From the NCBI GenBank assembly GCA_936450465.1, contig OW388299.1, forward strand, positions 42,047,548 through 42,111,547: a DNA stretch of 64,000 nucleotides, read 5' to 3'. Below the pieces are notes generated by a model, which ran no database searches, had not been told where the DNA came from, and saw only the letters and a list, made by a program, of their open reading frames with translations. Source of the stretch: Gibbula magus (taxonomy: Eukaryota > Mollusca > Gastropoda > Trochida > Trochidae). Position 1 is the stretch's first letter. Every line of letters begins with the position of its first letter. Of the stretch, positions 39,366 to 51,424 are shown one piece after another. The position numbers and the translations under genes were made by a program.

Positions 39366-40427
39366 TTGTGTCCATATGAACTTTTTAAGTATTCAAAATA
39401 TTCTTTAATTCTTCCCAAGGTACCTGTCTGATCATATATCTGAGATATACAATGAAATGAGCGAACTCACGTGGCATGAATAAACTTGAAAAGGGCCTTT
39501 GAGACACAGTAAGAATATCAAACGAGAAAAACAGCATTATTCATAACTACTGCCACTATTGGTAACCGGTTTCCGATTAAATGTTACTGATTTCTGATTG
39601 CTTGTACAAATGCATTCTGGAGGTTTATTCATCTTCTTATGTTTCTAGTGCAACTGGTTATTTGGAATGTCTTTGTTGCATTTATTAACGTAAAATTAAA
39701 CCGATAATTGTACGATTTCACGTTGGAAGAGACGACTAAATTTTTCATTTCATACATCACAGTAATCAGTAATAGATTTGGCAGCTCGTTGACGTTATCA
39801 GGGGTCAACATTTAAAATGTCCAGTTTTTATTTTTGCACCTGACGACCCCATGGGTACTTTGAGAACGAATATTGTACACTTGGATATAGGATGCTTCTC
39901 TGGCAATACAGTTGAAAAAAATACAAATGACGTCCAAAATGAATTTCAAATTTAAGATTTCAATTCGATACACAAGCAGGTAAACCAACTTTTGGGATGC
40001 AGCTTTGAAATGTGATTGCAGAAAGGATTGCTCGGGCATGAATCATGAAGCGCTCTGGTGGTATCTCTTAATCAGATTCAACTAAGGGGAAATCAGTGAC
40101 CGGGAAGACCCTAACATGTTCTGTGATCAAACAGTTGAAACGAACCATTTAGTGTGATCAATGCAGTTGAACATATTTATCACGATTATGACTCACTGGA
40201 GAATTGGGATAATTTGCTGGTTTGATTTACGTCTTTGCGGCGTTTTATGATTTTGCAATTATGTTTTCATTTGATTAACTTAAATACCTCACCTCTAATG
40301 CCTGCAATGTTGCCCAAACAGCGTTAAACAATAACTCCTCCACTCACTCACTGGAGACCTATTAAAGGGTATTTTCGTATCGGCCGAGTTACAGGTCAAA
40401 TACGGAAATACTTAATTAATAACATTA

Positions 40428-40747
40428 TAGTAATATTACTTATATTTGTATTGAACATCACAGAGCATGCTGACAAGTTATTACAGAAAAAGTAACGAAA
40501 TGCAGAAAGACTTACACTGTGAAAAAGATTGGCGCGAGTTATGTCTTACGGGGCTAGCTGAACTAGGATTGATGTGTCCATGTTTTAGGCCTTCAAGACC
40601 AAAACCCCATGATTGATTTAAATTCTTCTTTCTTTATCAATTTCTCTGCTTTATAATGGGCTAACAATCATATCTTTACACAAGTAGTTCTCCAAAAATT
40701 CTTCAAAGAAAATAACCTTTACAATGGAAGTCATTTTTTGCCCTTTA
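40428..40747 (+). repeat. Dispersed duplicate D, copy 1 (partner 51425-52175)
   Basis: The segment shares GTATTGAACATCACAGAGCATG, GTTATGTCTTACGGGGCTAG and CCCCATGATTGATTTAAATTC with 51425-52175. At 40661-40668 it has a single CTAACAAT, the empty site of the element inserted in the other copy. Its right end coincides with the MITE at 40745. Confidence 0.88.
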
Positions 40748-41078
40748 AAGGGGTAGTAGCACGTTTTTGCAAAATTTATTTTTTCAAATTTCCTATTTAT
40801 ACTGATAGTTTGTGCCATTTAAATTTACCTTAGAGGGTAAAACACCCTGTTACACAAACCAATTATCCGTAGTAGAAATAACGATGTTGCGTAAAAGGCA
40901 AAAATTGCATGGCGGCCATTTTATTGTGAACACAATTATTATTATTTCTGGGCCACGAACACTCATTTTTAACTTGATTTTTCGAAGAGAGAAAGGTGTT
41001 TTACTATTGGTGACATTATTTTTCAAATATATTTCATCGACTTATTTCAGCAAAAAATACTTGCTACTGCCCCTTTAA
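40745..41078 (+). mobile_element. TTAA-target MITE
   Basis: TTAA at 40745-40748 and at 41075-41078 flank a 326-bp element with ends AGGGGTAGTAGCACG and TTGCTACTGCCCCT. The interior is colinear with the family consensus apart from a shortened middle. It lies at the right edge of the dispersed duplicate 40428-40747. Confidence 0.85.
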
Positions 41079-41559
41079 AACATAATGACAAACAGTAGTC
41101 TGCTGTTTTATCATACAATGGATGGTGTTCTCGGCAGGATAAAGGCAACGGATATTTTCGGTATCCGTTGGGGTCATATACGGATAAAGATGCAAATTAC
41201 AGAGGTCAAGTGACGGAACTTCTTTTGAAAATGACGTCACAAGCATTAAAATTTCGAACGCCTGTTGTAATAGCGTAATAAGCTTCATGTAAATAGACAT
41301 ACTTCATTTCATATAGATCTACATTAATTTGAGAAATGACAAAACAAACATAGTGCAATGCATATTACGGAAATAATTATTATGATCAAGCAGTGCCAAT
41401 TAAAACATGTTCATCGAGTCGAAAACTACGGAGTAAACACTTTATAAATACTCACAGGTAACAAAGGCAGTTTGAGTCACATATGCATTTATCGAACGTC
41501 AATCTTCACTGTTCTATAATGTGACTTTTCTAAAGGAGATTTTAGAATTCGCTGCCTAA

Positions 41560-41700
41560 CTGTAACATTCAGTTTAGCTCTCCGTGTGATGTGTGCGCCG
41601 CCATTTGCAACCGGGCGGAAGGGAAGCAACTCTCGCCCCTTCAAGATGGACTCCCCTACACTCATGATTACACGAAAGGAACGCGAGTTCGAATTCGCTG
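41560..41700 (-). promoter_or_regulatory. Candidate CG-rich promoter-like block
   Basis: On the minus strand there is GCAAATGGCGGCGCAC (a YY1-type AANATGGCGGC match) beside CTTCCGCCCGG (an ETS-like core), set in locally GC-rich sequence. A 72-codon minus-strand frame starts just upstream but has no recognised domain. This is inference from motif content only. Confidence 0.2.
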
Positions 41701-41965
41701 TCCTCACCTTAAATATGTTTCATTTGAAAAACGTATTTTAAAACGTAATAAACATTGAAAATTAAGATCATGCCAAAAATAACAATTATTTTCACTGAAA
41801 GCATAATTTAGGAGGCGTTATTTTGTGTCATTTTACTGTGAGAATAGCACGCAGTTCATTTGCATATATCAATACGCGTAGTTAGAGTAAAGTTCAACTT
41901 TAAAATTAATGTTGTCATGCTGTTTTGCACAAAATGAATAAAGAATGACATTGTATGATAAAGAA

Positions 41966-42109
41966 GTTATCATGCTCGTGTGTTTTGGGATGGTAAATAT
42001 CCTACATTAGGAATAAACACAATGTATTTAGCTCGCCAAGGCTCGCAAAATACAATGTTTATTCCTAATGCAGGATATTGACCATCCCAAAACACACTCT
42101 CATGATAAC
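41966..42109. repeat. 144-bp fold-back hairpin element
   Basis: GTTATCATG at 41966 pairs with CATGATAAC ending at 42109. The stem continues through GTGTGTTTTGGGATGG / CCATCCCAAAACACAC, AATATCCT / AGGATATT and AGGAATAAACA / TGTTTATTCCT. The loop centres on AGCTCGCCAAGGCTCG. It is nearly a perfect palindrome, and half of another copy ends the window. Confidence 0.9.
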
Positions 42110-43244
42110 CTCTATGTCTCCGTGATAGTAAAACTACCTATGTATGCCATAACTCGCCCCAGTCTCCATCACAGCCTTCTGAACTTCGTTATCTTTTCTG
42201 TGCATGCATACAAGAGCACTATGAAGTTTAGATACAGCACCCTCTATGCTTTTTAAGGAAAGTTGATACATGTATTGCCTTAGCGACGCTAAACATTAAC
42301 TCATCTCACTTAACCCTGCTGACGATTGGTGCTTGACTCTAAGGGCTTGAGCGTGCAAGGGACTCGACCCGAAAAAAGTACAAGAATTTGTACCATTGCA
42401 AATACATGTAGCCTGATCTCAAATAACACACAGATACACTTGTGACAAACTGTAATTTTGTATAGTATAAAACCTCTATTTCTAAATGATATTTGTTAAC
42501 TATTAAAATATATATATATAGTATGAATATTGAAATACCTTTGCTGTGGTCATACAAGATTTGGATTGTTACATACTGATCTCAAATGTCTATAAATCGT
42601 CTCTCCGTCAATACGAATCATTATCTTTAAGATGTTGTCAATGAGGATTCAACAGTGTGTGTTTTGAAATTGAAATTTAAAGTTGATTCACACAAGTAGG
42701 TGATGTCATTTAACAATCGATGCATTTATCTGCACGTTTCTTTTTGTTGTTAAGAAGCTGTCGGCATTCGTTTCTGCACAACACTTGATCTCATAGTAAA
42801 ATATTGCCTATATTACTCTAGTGTTCACAGGGCATTTAGAAGTGGAAATCAAGCTGACTGTCCTCACCCGAAAAGACACGACCATTCAAAGCAAATGCTT
42901 ACTTCTTTATCAAGTGTCTCTTCACAATAAAGAAGTAGACATCCACAAATGTAACTTTGAACTATCATTTGATTGAATAGTTGAAAGTTGAACAAACATA
43001 TAGTATGGATCTTTATTCTATTCCGTACTAATATGCATGTGTGTTAAACCCAAAATTAATTACAAAATAATGTATCTCAAACATTAAGATTTAATCAAGC
43101 ATTACCATCAGATATTATTCCTATTTCTGACAAAAGTAAAATGTTAGGAATATAAATGCGACGTTTTCAAGATATATATTCACTGCTTGTTAGAATTGGC
43201 ACCATTCCACAATTTTTAATATCATATCGTTTGGTACAATAAAT

Positions 43245-43537
43245 GAGGTGAGGGTATTTGGACTTTTACGCAGCCTTCAAGAGTATTTCACTTATATCTC
43301 GGCGGCTAGTATCATTGCAGGAAGAAAGCATTCAACAACCTGCGGCTATGCATTGTTTTGAAACCTGCGAACATCGGCAGGAATTACCGAACCATGGTTG
43401 GACTACGCTATCATTCAGTGTAGCACTGCACAGAAACCCAATTGCATTTAGATCATATCTCTACAACAGACAAAGTTACCGAACCATTCGCGGGATTCGA
43501 ACTCCGAAACCAATTACCACTGCGCTATTCCACACCT
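43245..43537 (-). mobile_element. tRNA-derived SINE (family S1), minus strand, diverged
   Basis: Read in reverse it has the box A region GGAATAGCGCAGTGGTAATTGG, box B AGTTCGAATCC, CACTGAATGATAGCG-type body blocks, CGAGATATAAGTGAAATACTC and a CCTCA tail. This order matches 39044-39365. A 96-codon ORF across it is a by-product. Confidence 0.85.
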
Positions 43538-43659
43538 CAATATGGTAAGAAATATAACCGAGTTTTATATATGATGATTTTGCTTCCATCTGATGTTAAC
43601 CGTTTACATCTAGAGGAAACAATGGTGGTTTTATATTTATCATAAACAATTCAATTCTT

Positions 43660-46600
43660 TAGTTTTCAATGAAAACTGTACATCTCTGAACATTGCAGTA
43701 TTAGAAATACGACAGTTTATCCCAAATGTAACCATGTTATATTGCAGTTTTGTTACACCAGCCGAGTTGTGAGATCAAAGCTCTATGTAAGTTCTATGTG
43801 TAATGTATCTGATGATGTCATGACATTGATGATGAAGGTTGCAAAAGGATATATCTTAGGATATAAAACGTGATCTCTTAATACTTGAATTATCTCCAAA
43901 GGAGGTTTGGATGATGAATACACAGCACCTTTAAGTAGTCCCAAGTGAACTTATGTCTCGTTTTGTTAGGAATTGTGATAAATATCTCAGTCATGCAATA
44001 TATATCTCTCCATTTTTGCTTACTCACCAAGCTTGTTTCAGTTAAGGGATATAGTATGATATATAGTGTTTCTTTTCAATCTTAAATCCTTTTTATTGGG
44101 TTACATTAACATTGATAAATCTCTTGTTTTGAACACAATCTAGTTTTTTCATCGTGATTTTATTCCAAAAAATGTTGTCTTAAAATCAATCATTGCAAAC
44201 TATTCATCTTGAAAGAGGGTCCAAACATGGTTACGTCTGTGATTATGTTATTTTTTTCTCATCTTGATAGGAACCAGAAGTGCATACATTACATCGTTTT
44301 GAATCCAGTAAAAAATCATTTCACATAAAACTGTGTTTGTTCCTTCTGTTTACTTCTTAAATGAATAATTTGTAGAAAAACCAATTTCATTAAGCGTAAA
44401 TATTACCTAGGGTGTCTTTTCATTAATGAAACATTTGATAAAATTAACATTAAATCTTGTTTTCATTCAGCTTTTCCAAAACGTTTAAGCAGATACCTTA
44501 TCTTGAATATATAACACTCATTAAATGTTCACTAAGAGTTACTAACGCCATGAGTATCATTTCATTAGCAAACAAATGTCCTACTCAAAATACCAAGAAA
44601 ACATTATATATGGTTTTCATTTAACTGTACTAAATAACTGAAGCAGAACGAATTCTCTTCATTACATAACAGTCAATCAATCAGAGTTCGATTAATAACT
44701 AGATAGATTGGTGTCATTAATTACATCATTAACAAACTATGATTATTCGAATAGCAGGATGGAATATAACCTATTATGCAGACAGCAGAGCATCTTCCCA
44801 CGGCAAGGTGAAAATGTATCGAGATCTCTCCATTTTTTACCTTGCCTTCAACCTAGCCAGAAGTGGTGAAACGAATCAGCGACACCTTTTGTGATCACGA
44901 GTTACGTCCCTTACCATCTGCTAACATACAGCCAATGAAACCATCGTTTACATTCGGAACCAATTCAAAACAAGCGACGATCGACACAGTCACAGAGGCA
45001 ATACAAATGACTTCTGATTGGCTTATCCGATTAGTCTGCAGTACGTTAAAATCTTAGCACTGAAAATGCGAGGGTTGAGGTCAAGGGCGGAAGGAGAAGA
45101 TATGGAAATCTTTTCGTTACGCCTGTGACGTTGTGAAGATGACAGCAGAGTTGAATTTTACCAATTTCTTGAATCTTTTATACTGACACTTCTTTGGGTA
45201 TCACTTCTGCCTTAGGTCCTGAATATCCTTAGTAGATTTAGACATTGACTAACAAATGATGGGGAATGGCAGAATATATTTTCCCGAGTTAAGCTGTTTA
45301 GGTAATGCCGGTACCTTTGCAAATAGTAATATAACACCATGCATTCAGACTGCAAGCTTTCCTTTGGTACATATTGAAATATTGAACTGGTAATCGGTAC
45401 TATCTTTAATATTCTGACTTGTCATGCGTCAACACATGTAAGAAAATGCTATTGATAACTATGTGAAACAACTAAAACTTGGTCAAATGCAAAATACAGG
45501 TTTATCAAGTTACTTAATTCTACAAATACGGAATACAGAATGCTGCTAAAATCAGATGCTGTAACTTCACTGCGAAATGAGCCAGGATTTGCTCTTTGTG
45601 CACATTTTGACGTTAATCTTGAATATATACATTTGATATTAATGGAATTCAGTTAATAAATAATGACAAAAGTTTTTGAGTAAACTTTATAACTGATAGT
45701 TGAAACTTGAATAAATCACATATTAAGATTGCAACTTGTTCTCAAATGTACTTTTAAGGATGTACAATACTCCTTAATTCTTCCCATGGTAACTGACTAG
45801 ACATGATAAAAAAAAAATACAATGAAATGAACGAATTAATGAGGCATAAATAAAACTGAACGGGGCCCTTGAGACAAAGTCTTCATATACATAAGCATAT
45901 CACTAGGACAGTAGCAGCATATTCATACATAAATACATGCTGCCACTATTAGTACTCGGTTTTCCCATATAAATATTCCTGACTCTGAAAGTTTTTTCAC
46001 TTTCTCGTGTTTCTAAGTGCAACTTGTTATTGGAATCTCTTTTATGCATATTTAACGTGAAAACTAAACCGATAATTTTACGCTTTCACTTAAGATGAGA
46101 CGACTGAATGTACTATAAAATAAACGTATGTCAACCGTGACATAGTGACAGTTTTGGCAGTTTATTGAAACGACTAGAAGTAAAATAAATTAAAAAATCT
46201 ATTTATTTATTCTGTAAAATCTCCAAATGAGAGATCAACTGCGTCAAACATTGCTAATGTGTCTGTAGCATACTCATTCAATGTTCTTGAAATGAAAATG
46301 ATCACAATAAGTCCATATCGAAGATCTTTATCTTAACAAATTGAAGACATTTTCGAAGTTTTACTCCTTCCATGCATCTATATCATCATGTCAAATTTGG
46401 AAATCCTGCAGCATTTGCCTAACGATTCCACAGTCTGTTGATATTGAATTTTGAATATTATTCACCTTGCTGTAATATAATCATTTTGCAATGCAGTTGA
46501 CATAACACAACTGACGTGCAAAAAGAATTTAAGATTTTGCACTTCATGGTAAACAAAACCTTTTGGGATGCAGCTTTATAATATAATGGAGCTTCTGATG

Positions 46601-47005
46601 GTTTCACTGCGAAATCAGTGAATTGGAAGAACGAATCTTTTTGTGTGACCAAAAAAGTTGAAACGGACCATTTGTTGTGATCAAGACAGAGGAACGGACC
46701 ATTTGTTGCGATCAAAACAGTTGAACATATTAATCAGGATAATGATTCACTGGACACATGTTAGAACACATCACAAACAGTCTGCTGGTCTCGACCAATT
46801 GATAACAGTCCATCTGATCAGTAATATTAAAAGTTCCGATGCATTTCTTAACTCGAGTCAGTTTCCATCACTATAGCTGCTGCAAATTCTCTGTGCTAGC
46901 GTAGAAATTCACACCAGGAAGTTTGATGCAGCTCTCTGCTATGCTAGCCAAGAAAAGTTTATAAATATTGCCCAGGCGGCGTTATACAATAACTCAAACA
47001 ATCAC
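43660..47005 (+). repeat. Old direct duplication, copy 2 (partner 37025-40355)
   Basis: It is colinear with copy 1 by the anchors given there, offset about 6.6 kb. It ends in a SINE-tail relic (GGCGGCGTTATACAATAACTC at 46976) matching one at 40321 in copy 1. Its frames, including 64 codons at 44863-45057, have no recognised domain. Confidence 0.8.
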
Positions 47006-47065
47006 GTGACAAGCGATCATTTGCATTCTGTGCGGATCATTTGCATACATTGATACATTGCCCAT

Positions 47066-47411
47066 TTAAAGGGGCAGTAGCACGGTTTTTCGCTCAAATC
47101 AGTTGAAGAAATGTCACCAATAGTAAAGCACCCTTCTCTCATAGGAAAATCAAGTTAAAAATGAGTTTACATGGTTCAGTAAAGCCGTGGGGATCGTTTT
47201 TGTAATTCGAAATAATAAATTGTGTTCACAATAAAATGGTTGCCATGCAATTGTTGCTTTATACGCAACATCGTTATTACCACTACGGATAATTGGTTTG
47301 AGTAATAAGATGTTTTACCCTCTAAAGTTCATTTAAATGACACACACTATCATTATAAATGGGAAATTTGAAAAAATAAAATTTGCAACAAACGTACTAC
47401 TGCCCCTTTAA
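47066..47411 (-). mobile_element. TTAA-target MITE, reverse orientation
   Basis: TTAA at 47066-47069 and 47408-47411 flank a 338-bp element with ends AGGGGCAGTAGCACGG and CGTACTACTGCCCCT. The interior order matches that at 3168-3530, so it is read on the minus strand. It follows an old SINE tail. Confidence 0.87.
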
Positions 47412-49329
47412 GTCGACATTTATTACAATAACACAAATGGTGAATACCAAATATAATAACACTCAATAGGGATATGACATGTTTGCATACTCATCCAACC
47501 ATGTATGTTTTTTATTCATCAGTATAACCTATACTGCCAGATGTTTCTAGTTTTACACAAAAAACGCCCGTCGTCCGAATCAGAGCCTATGAAATTCATT
47601 TTAACAACGATGGATGATTTTCAAGTTTCCACTGTCTGTATATTGATCGCAAAGAACAATCGGGAAACTCACATTGAATGATTAAGGAGGCGACATCCGA
47701 TGTCTGTTTCAATAAGGAACCAATTCATAACATCAAAAAAGTAATTTCCTATATCTTTCCCAGTTTCATCATCTGCGACATGAACTTTCATATACCAAAC
47801 GTTTCAAAAAACGAATTTGAAAATAATAAATGATATAAATCAAGCCATAAATGTCTCGATTTGATTTACACTTTTATGGCATCTTAGATCTATTTTTCAG
47901 CTGAATAAGCATTCAATTTAATATAAATAATTTTTATTAAATTCTCGCTGACTTTCTGACATATCAGACTTGTTCATGCAAGAACACATATTTATCACTC
48001 ACGTCTAATGCCACATTCCTTCTCAAACTGAATTATTATTCCATGTTCCTCGTGATAACGAATACTTATGTAAGAGAATTGGTGTTATTTCAATGTGTGG
48101 AATAAATTGGTGATTCACTCATGTTTTACCGAAAGTAAAACTAGAAATTGATATTGTTTCGATGGTAGCTTCGATTTACAGTTCTTATCATTATGATTTA
48201 TTTATCATTTCAGATACAATAGAAATCGGATATAGCGAACAATCTGATATAGCGAACACATTTATATGTCCCGTCATAAGCTCTATGATTAAAATAATAC
48301 GTGTATAGCGAACACCGGATATTGGGAACTAAATTCTTTGGTCCCTTGGATATTTGTCATTACTTGAATACTATGCGTATCTAAAATATAAATTTAAAAA
48401 AAATTAAATTTGCATAAAACGTGTTTCTGCTAACAAGGTGAAGCATACATGATGTTTGACAATAATTGTTTGTAATTTATCATGAAACATAATGTTTCGT
48501 AAACGACGTCTATTTAACCGTATCCGGATCGCCTTGTTCACAGTCACCTGATGACGTCATCATAATCAGGATGAGGCCATATTATCATCAATGATTTATC
48601 ACAAGTAGAAAAATGTATGCAAATACTAACTCTTTTTGCAATGGACACTAATTACTCCTAGGAGAGTCAAATGAGCAATATAATATGTTGGTAAGTATAC
48701 TTAAACTATAAAAAAAAAAAAAAAATTTTTTTTAAAGTATAGTAAGCACTAATATTTATTTCGCTCCTATGTGTGGTATGTCGTAAGTAGAGGAGGCATT
48801 AAATGTTATGATAATTATTAGAATTGGAATTTAAATAAATTAATCATCGATAGACTGTATGCAAATACGCTTTTGCTTGGCAAATGTTACAATGACATAT
48901 CCTTACCTTGTTATCATTGTTGCATTGAACAGATTTAATAACGTTGTCAATATCAAACTTAAATAAGATCTGTCACAGCTTCAGGTTATTTTACAAATAA
49001 TTCATCAGATATAAGAAAATGAAAGTAGAATATGAAAGATGAAATTCTGAATTGTCAATTTACATCTAAACTGAAAATTTCAGAATGAAAATTGAAATAT
49101 TGAGTGATAAGCTTGATACCGTATACATGAGAGTGACGAGAGGCAATAGGTTCAAACATGTGAAGCACTATACATACAAAGATGAACGTTTAAACTGAAG
49201 AGAGAAGGTGAAAAATGGACACACGTACTCCTATATATTAACACAAAATGCATTATATATCTCGGTGATGTATTCAATGTTCATTCCAAACCAGAGGAAC
49301 TTATAATCTACGATTTTGTTTTTTTTATA
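47412..49329. other. AT-rich stretch with a possible decayed pogo element
   Basis: No gene was recognised. At 48230-48350 GGATATAGCGAAC occurs twice in direct order, with ATAGCGAACACCGGATATTGG further on, phrases typical of degenerate Tigger/pogo termini. A 17-A then 8-T palindromic run lies at about 48710-48735. Confidence 0.4.
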
Positions 49330-49334
49330 TAATA

Positions 49335-49550
49335 ATAATAATAATGGATAGTTTTTATATAGCGCACAAATCTCCACGTTGTGGACTCGGAGCGCTTCTA
49401 TACATTATTACCCTGGTCTAACCTAAGCTGCCGCAAAGCGCTTAAAGGTCACCTCCTCCAAATATTACACCAGGTACCCACTTACTGCTGGGTGAACAGA
49501 GACACACGTTGAATGAAGTCACTTACCCAGGTGCATATGAACAGACAATG
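49335..49550 (-). mobile_element. 5'-truncated SINE of family S2
   Basis: Read on the minus strand this matches the body and 3' end at 35860-36115. It has CACTTACCCAGG for the pre-box, GAACAGAGACACACG, ATTATTACCCTGGT and TATATAGCGC. An (ATA) run at 49330-49343 forms the tail. The head with the promoter boxes is missing. Confidence 0.65.
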
Positions 49551-51424
49551 GCTCAAAGATGAACCTTATTTTGCTTTTGCAGTTATGATCTGACTATGTG
49601 TAAGTCATATTTATCACTCACATATTATTATTTATTATTTAATATTACAAGTTATTTCATTACTGTTAACATCACTTCTTTTGTCAGGTAATTTATTTTG
49701 TAACTCCTTGTTACTTTAGAAGTATACATAAGTTAAATATGAGTTGAGGGAAACTTGTTATGCTCTCTTGAAAATTTAATTATGCATTTTATCGTCTATG
49801 ATTAGAGAATGTGATCAATGTTAAAGTGTTACAATGTGACTTAGAACTATTCGGTAAATTTATCCCACTGGAAGGCTCAATTTTTAAACAAATCTAGTTT
49901 CAAATGAATACGTGAAACATAATTATGCCTTAAAATTAATTTTCTTTCCCTTTAACATGACATTATATACAATGACTATTTAGAAGCGACGTGTAGTCAT
50001 ATTGAAAGAATATCAGTAAAACAAATATCACATTTCATAAAGAGAAAACTGGTAAATAAGAGGTGACGATTCGTACGTGATGAACCCCAGTTAAAGTTAC
50101 AGTTCTAGTTATCTTATGCTGTGCAGTTATAACAATTATGACAATAATAAGGCCTCAGCGCGGAGAACATGCGACGTTTCAATTCAGAAAAGTAAGATGT
50201 TGTTTTCGTCTTTCTCAGTTCCATTATAGAAATGGAAATAAGTGAATTAATTTGGAATTCTCAGCATGTCAAAACACGTGCTCTCCCTGCGGGGCGACTT
50301 TGAATAACTCTTTACAAATAGAAAAATCAAATTAGACCATGTACCATTTAGCCACTTATTCCGGGCTCAAATGTCATCGGGCTATTGGTAATAATCCAAT
50401 CAAATGTTAAACCAGATTGTGGAGCAACGCAAACACAATAAGTCACCTCGTGACTTTAAGAAGTTAGACTTTCAACATCGCTACACAAATATATATTTAT
50501 GAATGACAGTACTCTATCAAATGGTATGTGCATATAGGTTTCCTACTATTTCATATTGTTTAAAGAACCAGGAATTATTTGTTTACGTATAGTATTAATA
50601 TTGATGAACCTGTACTTTTCTAAGGATAAGCAAAAGCAATACAAACGAAGTCTGTGATTGATCAAATTTTGATTTCGTCCCGTGAAACTTTGCTTTAGGA
50701 ATAATGTTTGCCACCAGGGATGCATGAAAGTAGAGAGGCGAGACACAGGTTTTTCTAGAAATATGGCAAGGATATGTAAGCATAATTCACATGCAGATAT
50801 CGCCTGTGCAGTGGAAAGATGTCAAAACAGTGCTTTCTTATGATCATGAGGTTATTTAAGAAAAATGTGCTACATGTACATACAAATATTATATAGATTG
50901 TATCTTTTTATTTCAGTCCAAATTCACCCTTGAAAAAAACCCATGAAATACAACGAAGAAGTTGACAATTATTCATTTCCTTGTATTATGCACAATCAAC
51001 AAATAGCTGACTATTACGGAAATGTGCTTAGCTAAACCGTTTTCAAAACCCTGCAGCTTGGGCCTGTTACACTAATAATTTCTCTTTAAAATCTTGAGGA
51101 GAGTCAAATTGTTTCCTATATCATCTAAAGGAAAAAAATTGAAGTATATACTTTCTTTAATCTATTTTTCAAACAGGAATCATTTGAAACCCATTATTTT
51201 GTAATACGTTTGCACGATTTTCATGAGAAACATTTTCAATTAGAATGTTTTGTTTCAACCTTTTCAAACTCTGGTTTTCATTAAAAATGTATTTTTGCTG
51301 AGCAGTAATTTTTCACTGACCAATATATCGGCTGATAAGGATACTTAAAGGTTTTGTATGTCAAATCGCAGCAGAGTCTCGTCTTCACGTAATTCTCAAC
51401 TAGAGTGGTAATGTTCCCTACAAT
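49551..51424. other. AT-rich stretch, no gene or repeat recognised
   Basis: Only frames below 70 codons occur, without domains. Two overlapping minus-strand frames at 50546-50783 have no recognisable content. I see no palindromes or tandem arrays. Confidence 0.4.

Larger units (their letters stand above)
37025..40355 (+). repeat. Old direct duplication, copy 1 (partner 43660-47005)
   Basis: Colinear similarity with 43660-47005 is patchy. Anchors are CAGCACCTCTAAGTAGTCCCAAG / CAGCACCTTTAAGTAGTCCCAAG, CTCAGTCATGCAATATAT, CCAATTTCATTAAGC, AAACCGATAATT and CAGTTGAACATATT. Divergence is far higher than between copies A and B, so this duplication is older. Copy 1 alone carries the SINE at 39044-39365. 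Inside both copies a TTCATTAAGC...TGTC.TTTCATTA motif is repeated at a spacing of about 160 bp. Confidence 0.8.
41079..43244. other. Mixed stretch with a fold-back element and a promoter-like block
   Basis: No gene was recognised. Listed separately are a CG-richer block (41560-41700) and a fold-back hairpin (41966-42109). A SINE-tail-like CGACGCTAAACATTAACTC lies near 42281, followed by a decayed box-B-like GGGACTCGACCC (42359-42370, minus strand). A short hairpin with ATAAAGAAG ends lies at about 42900-42945. Confidence 0.45.

Noticed and set aside
42890..42950. Hairpin with ATAAAGAAG ends resembling a Penelope arm
   Set aside because: Only a short stretch matches (AATAAAGAAG, CATCC). The hammerhead-like core and arm sequence are absent.
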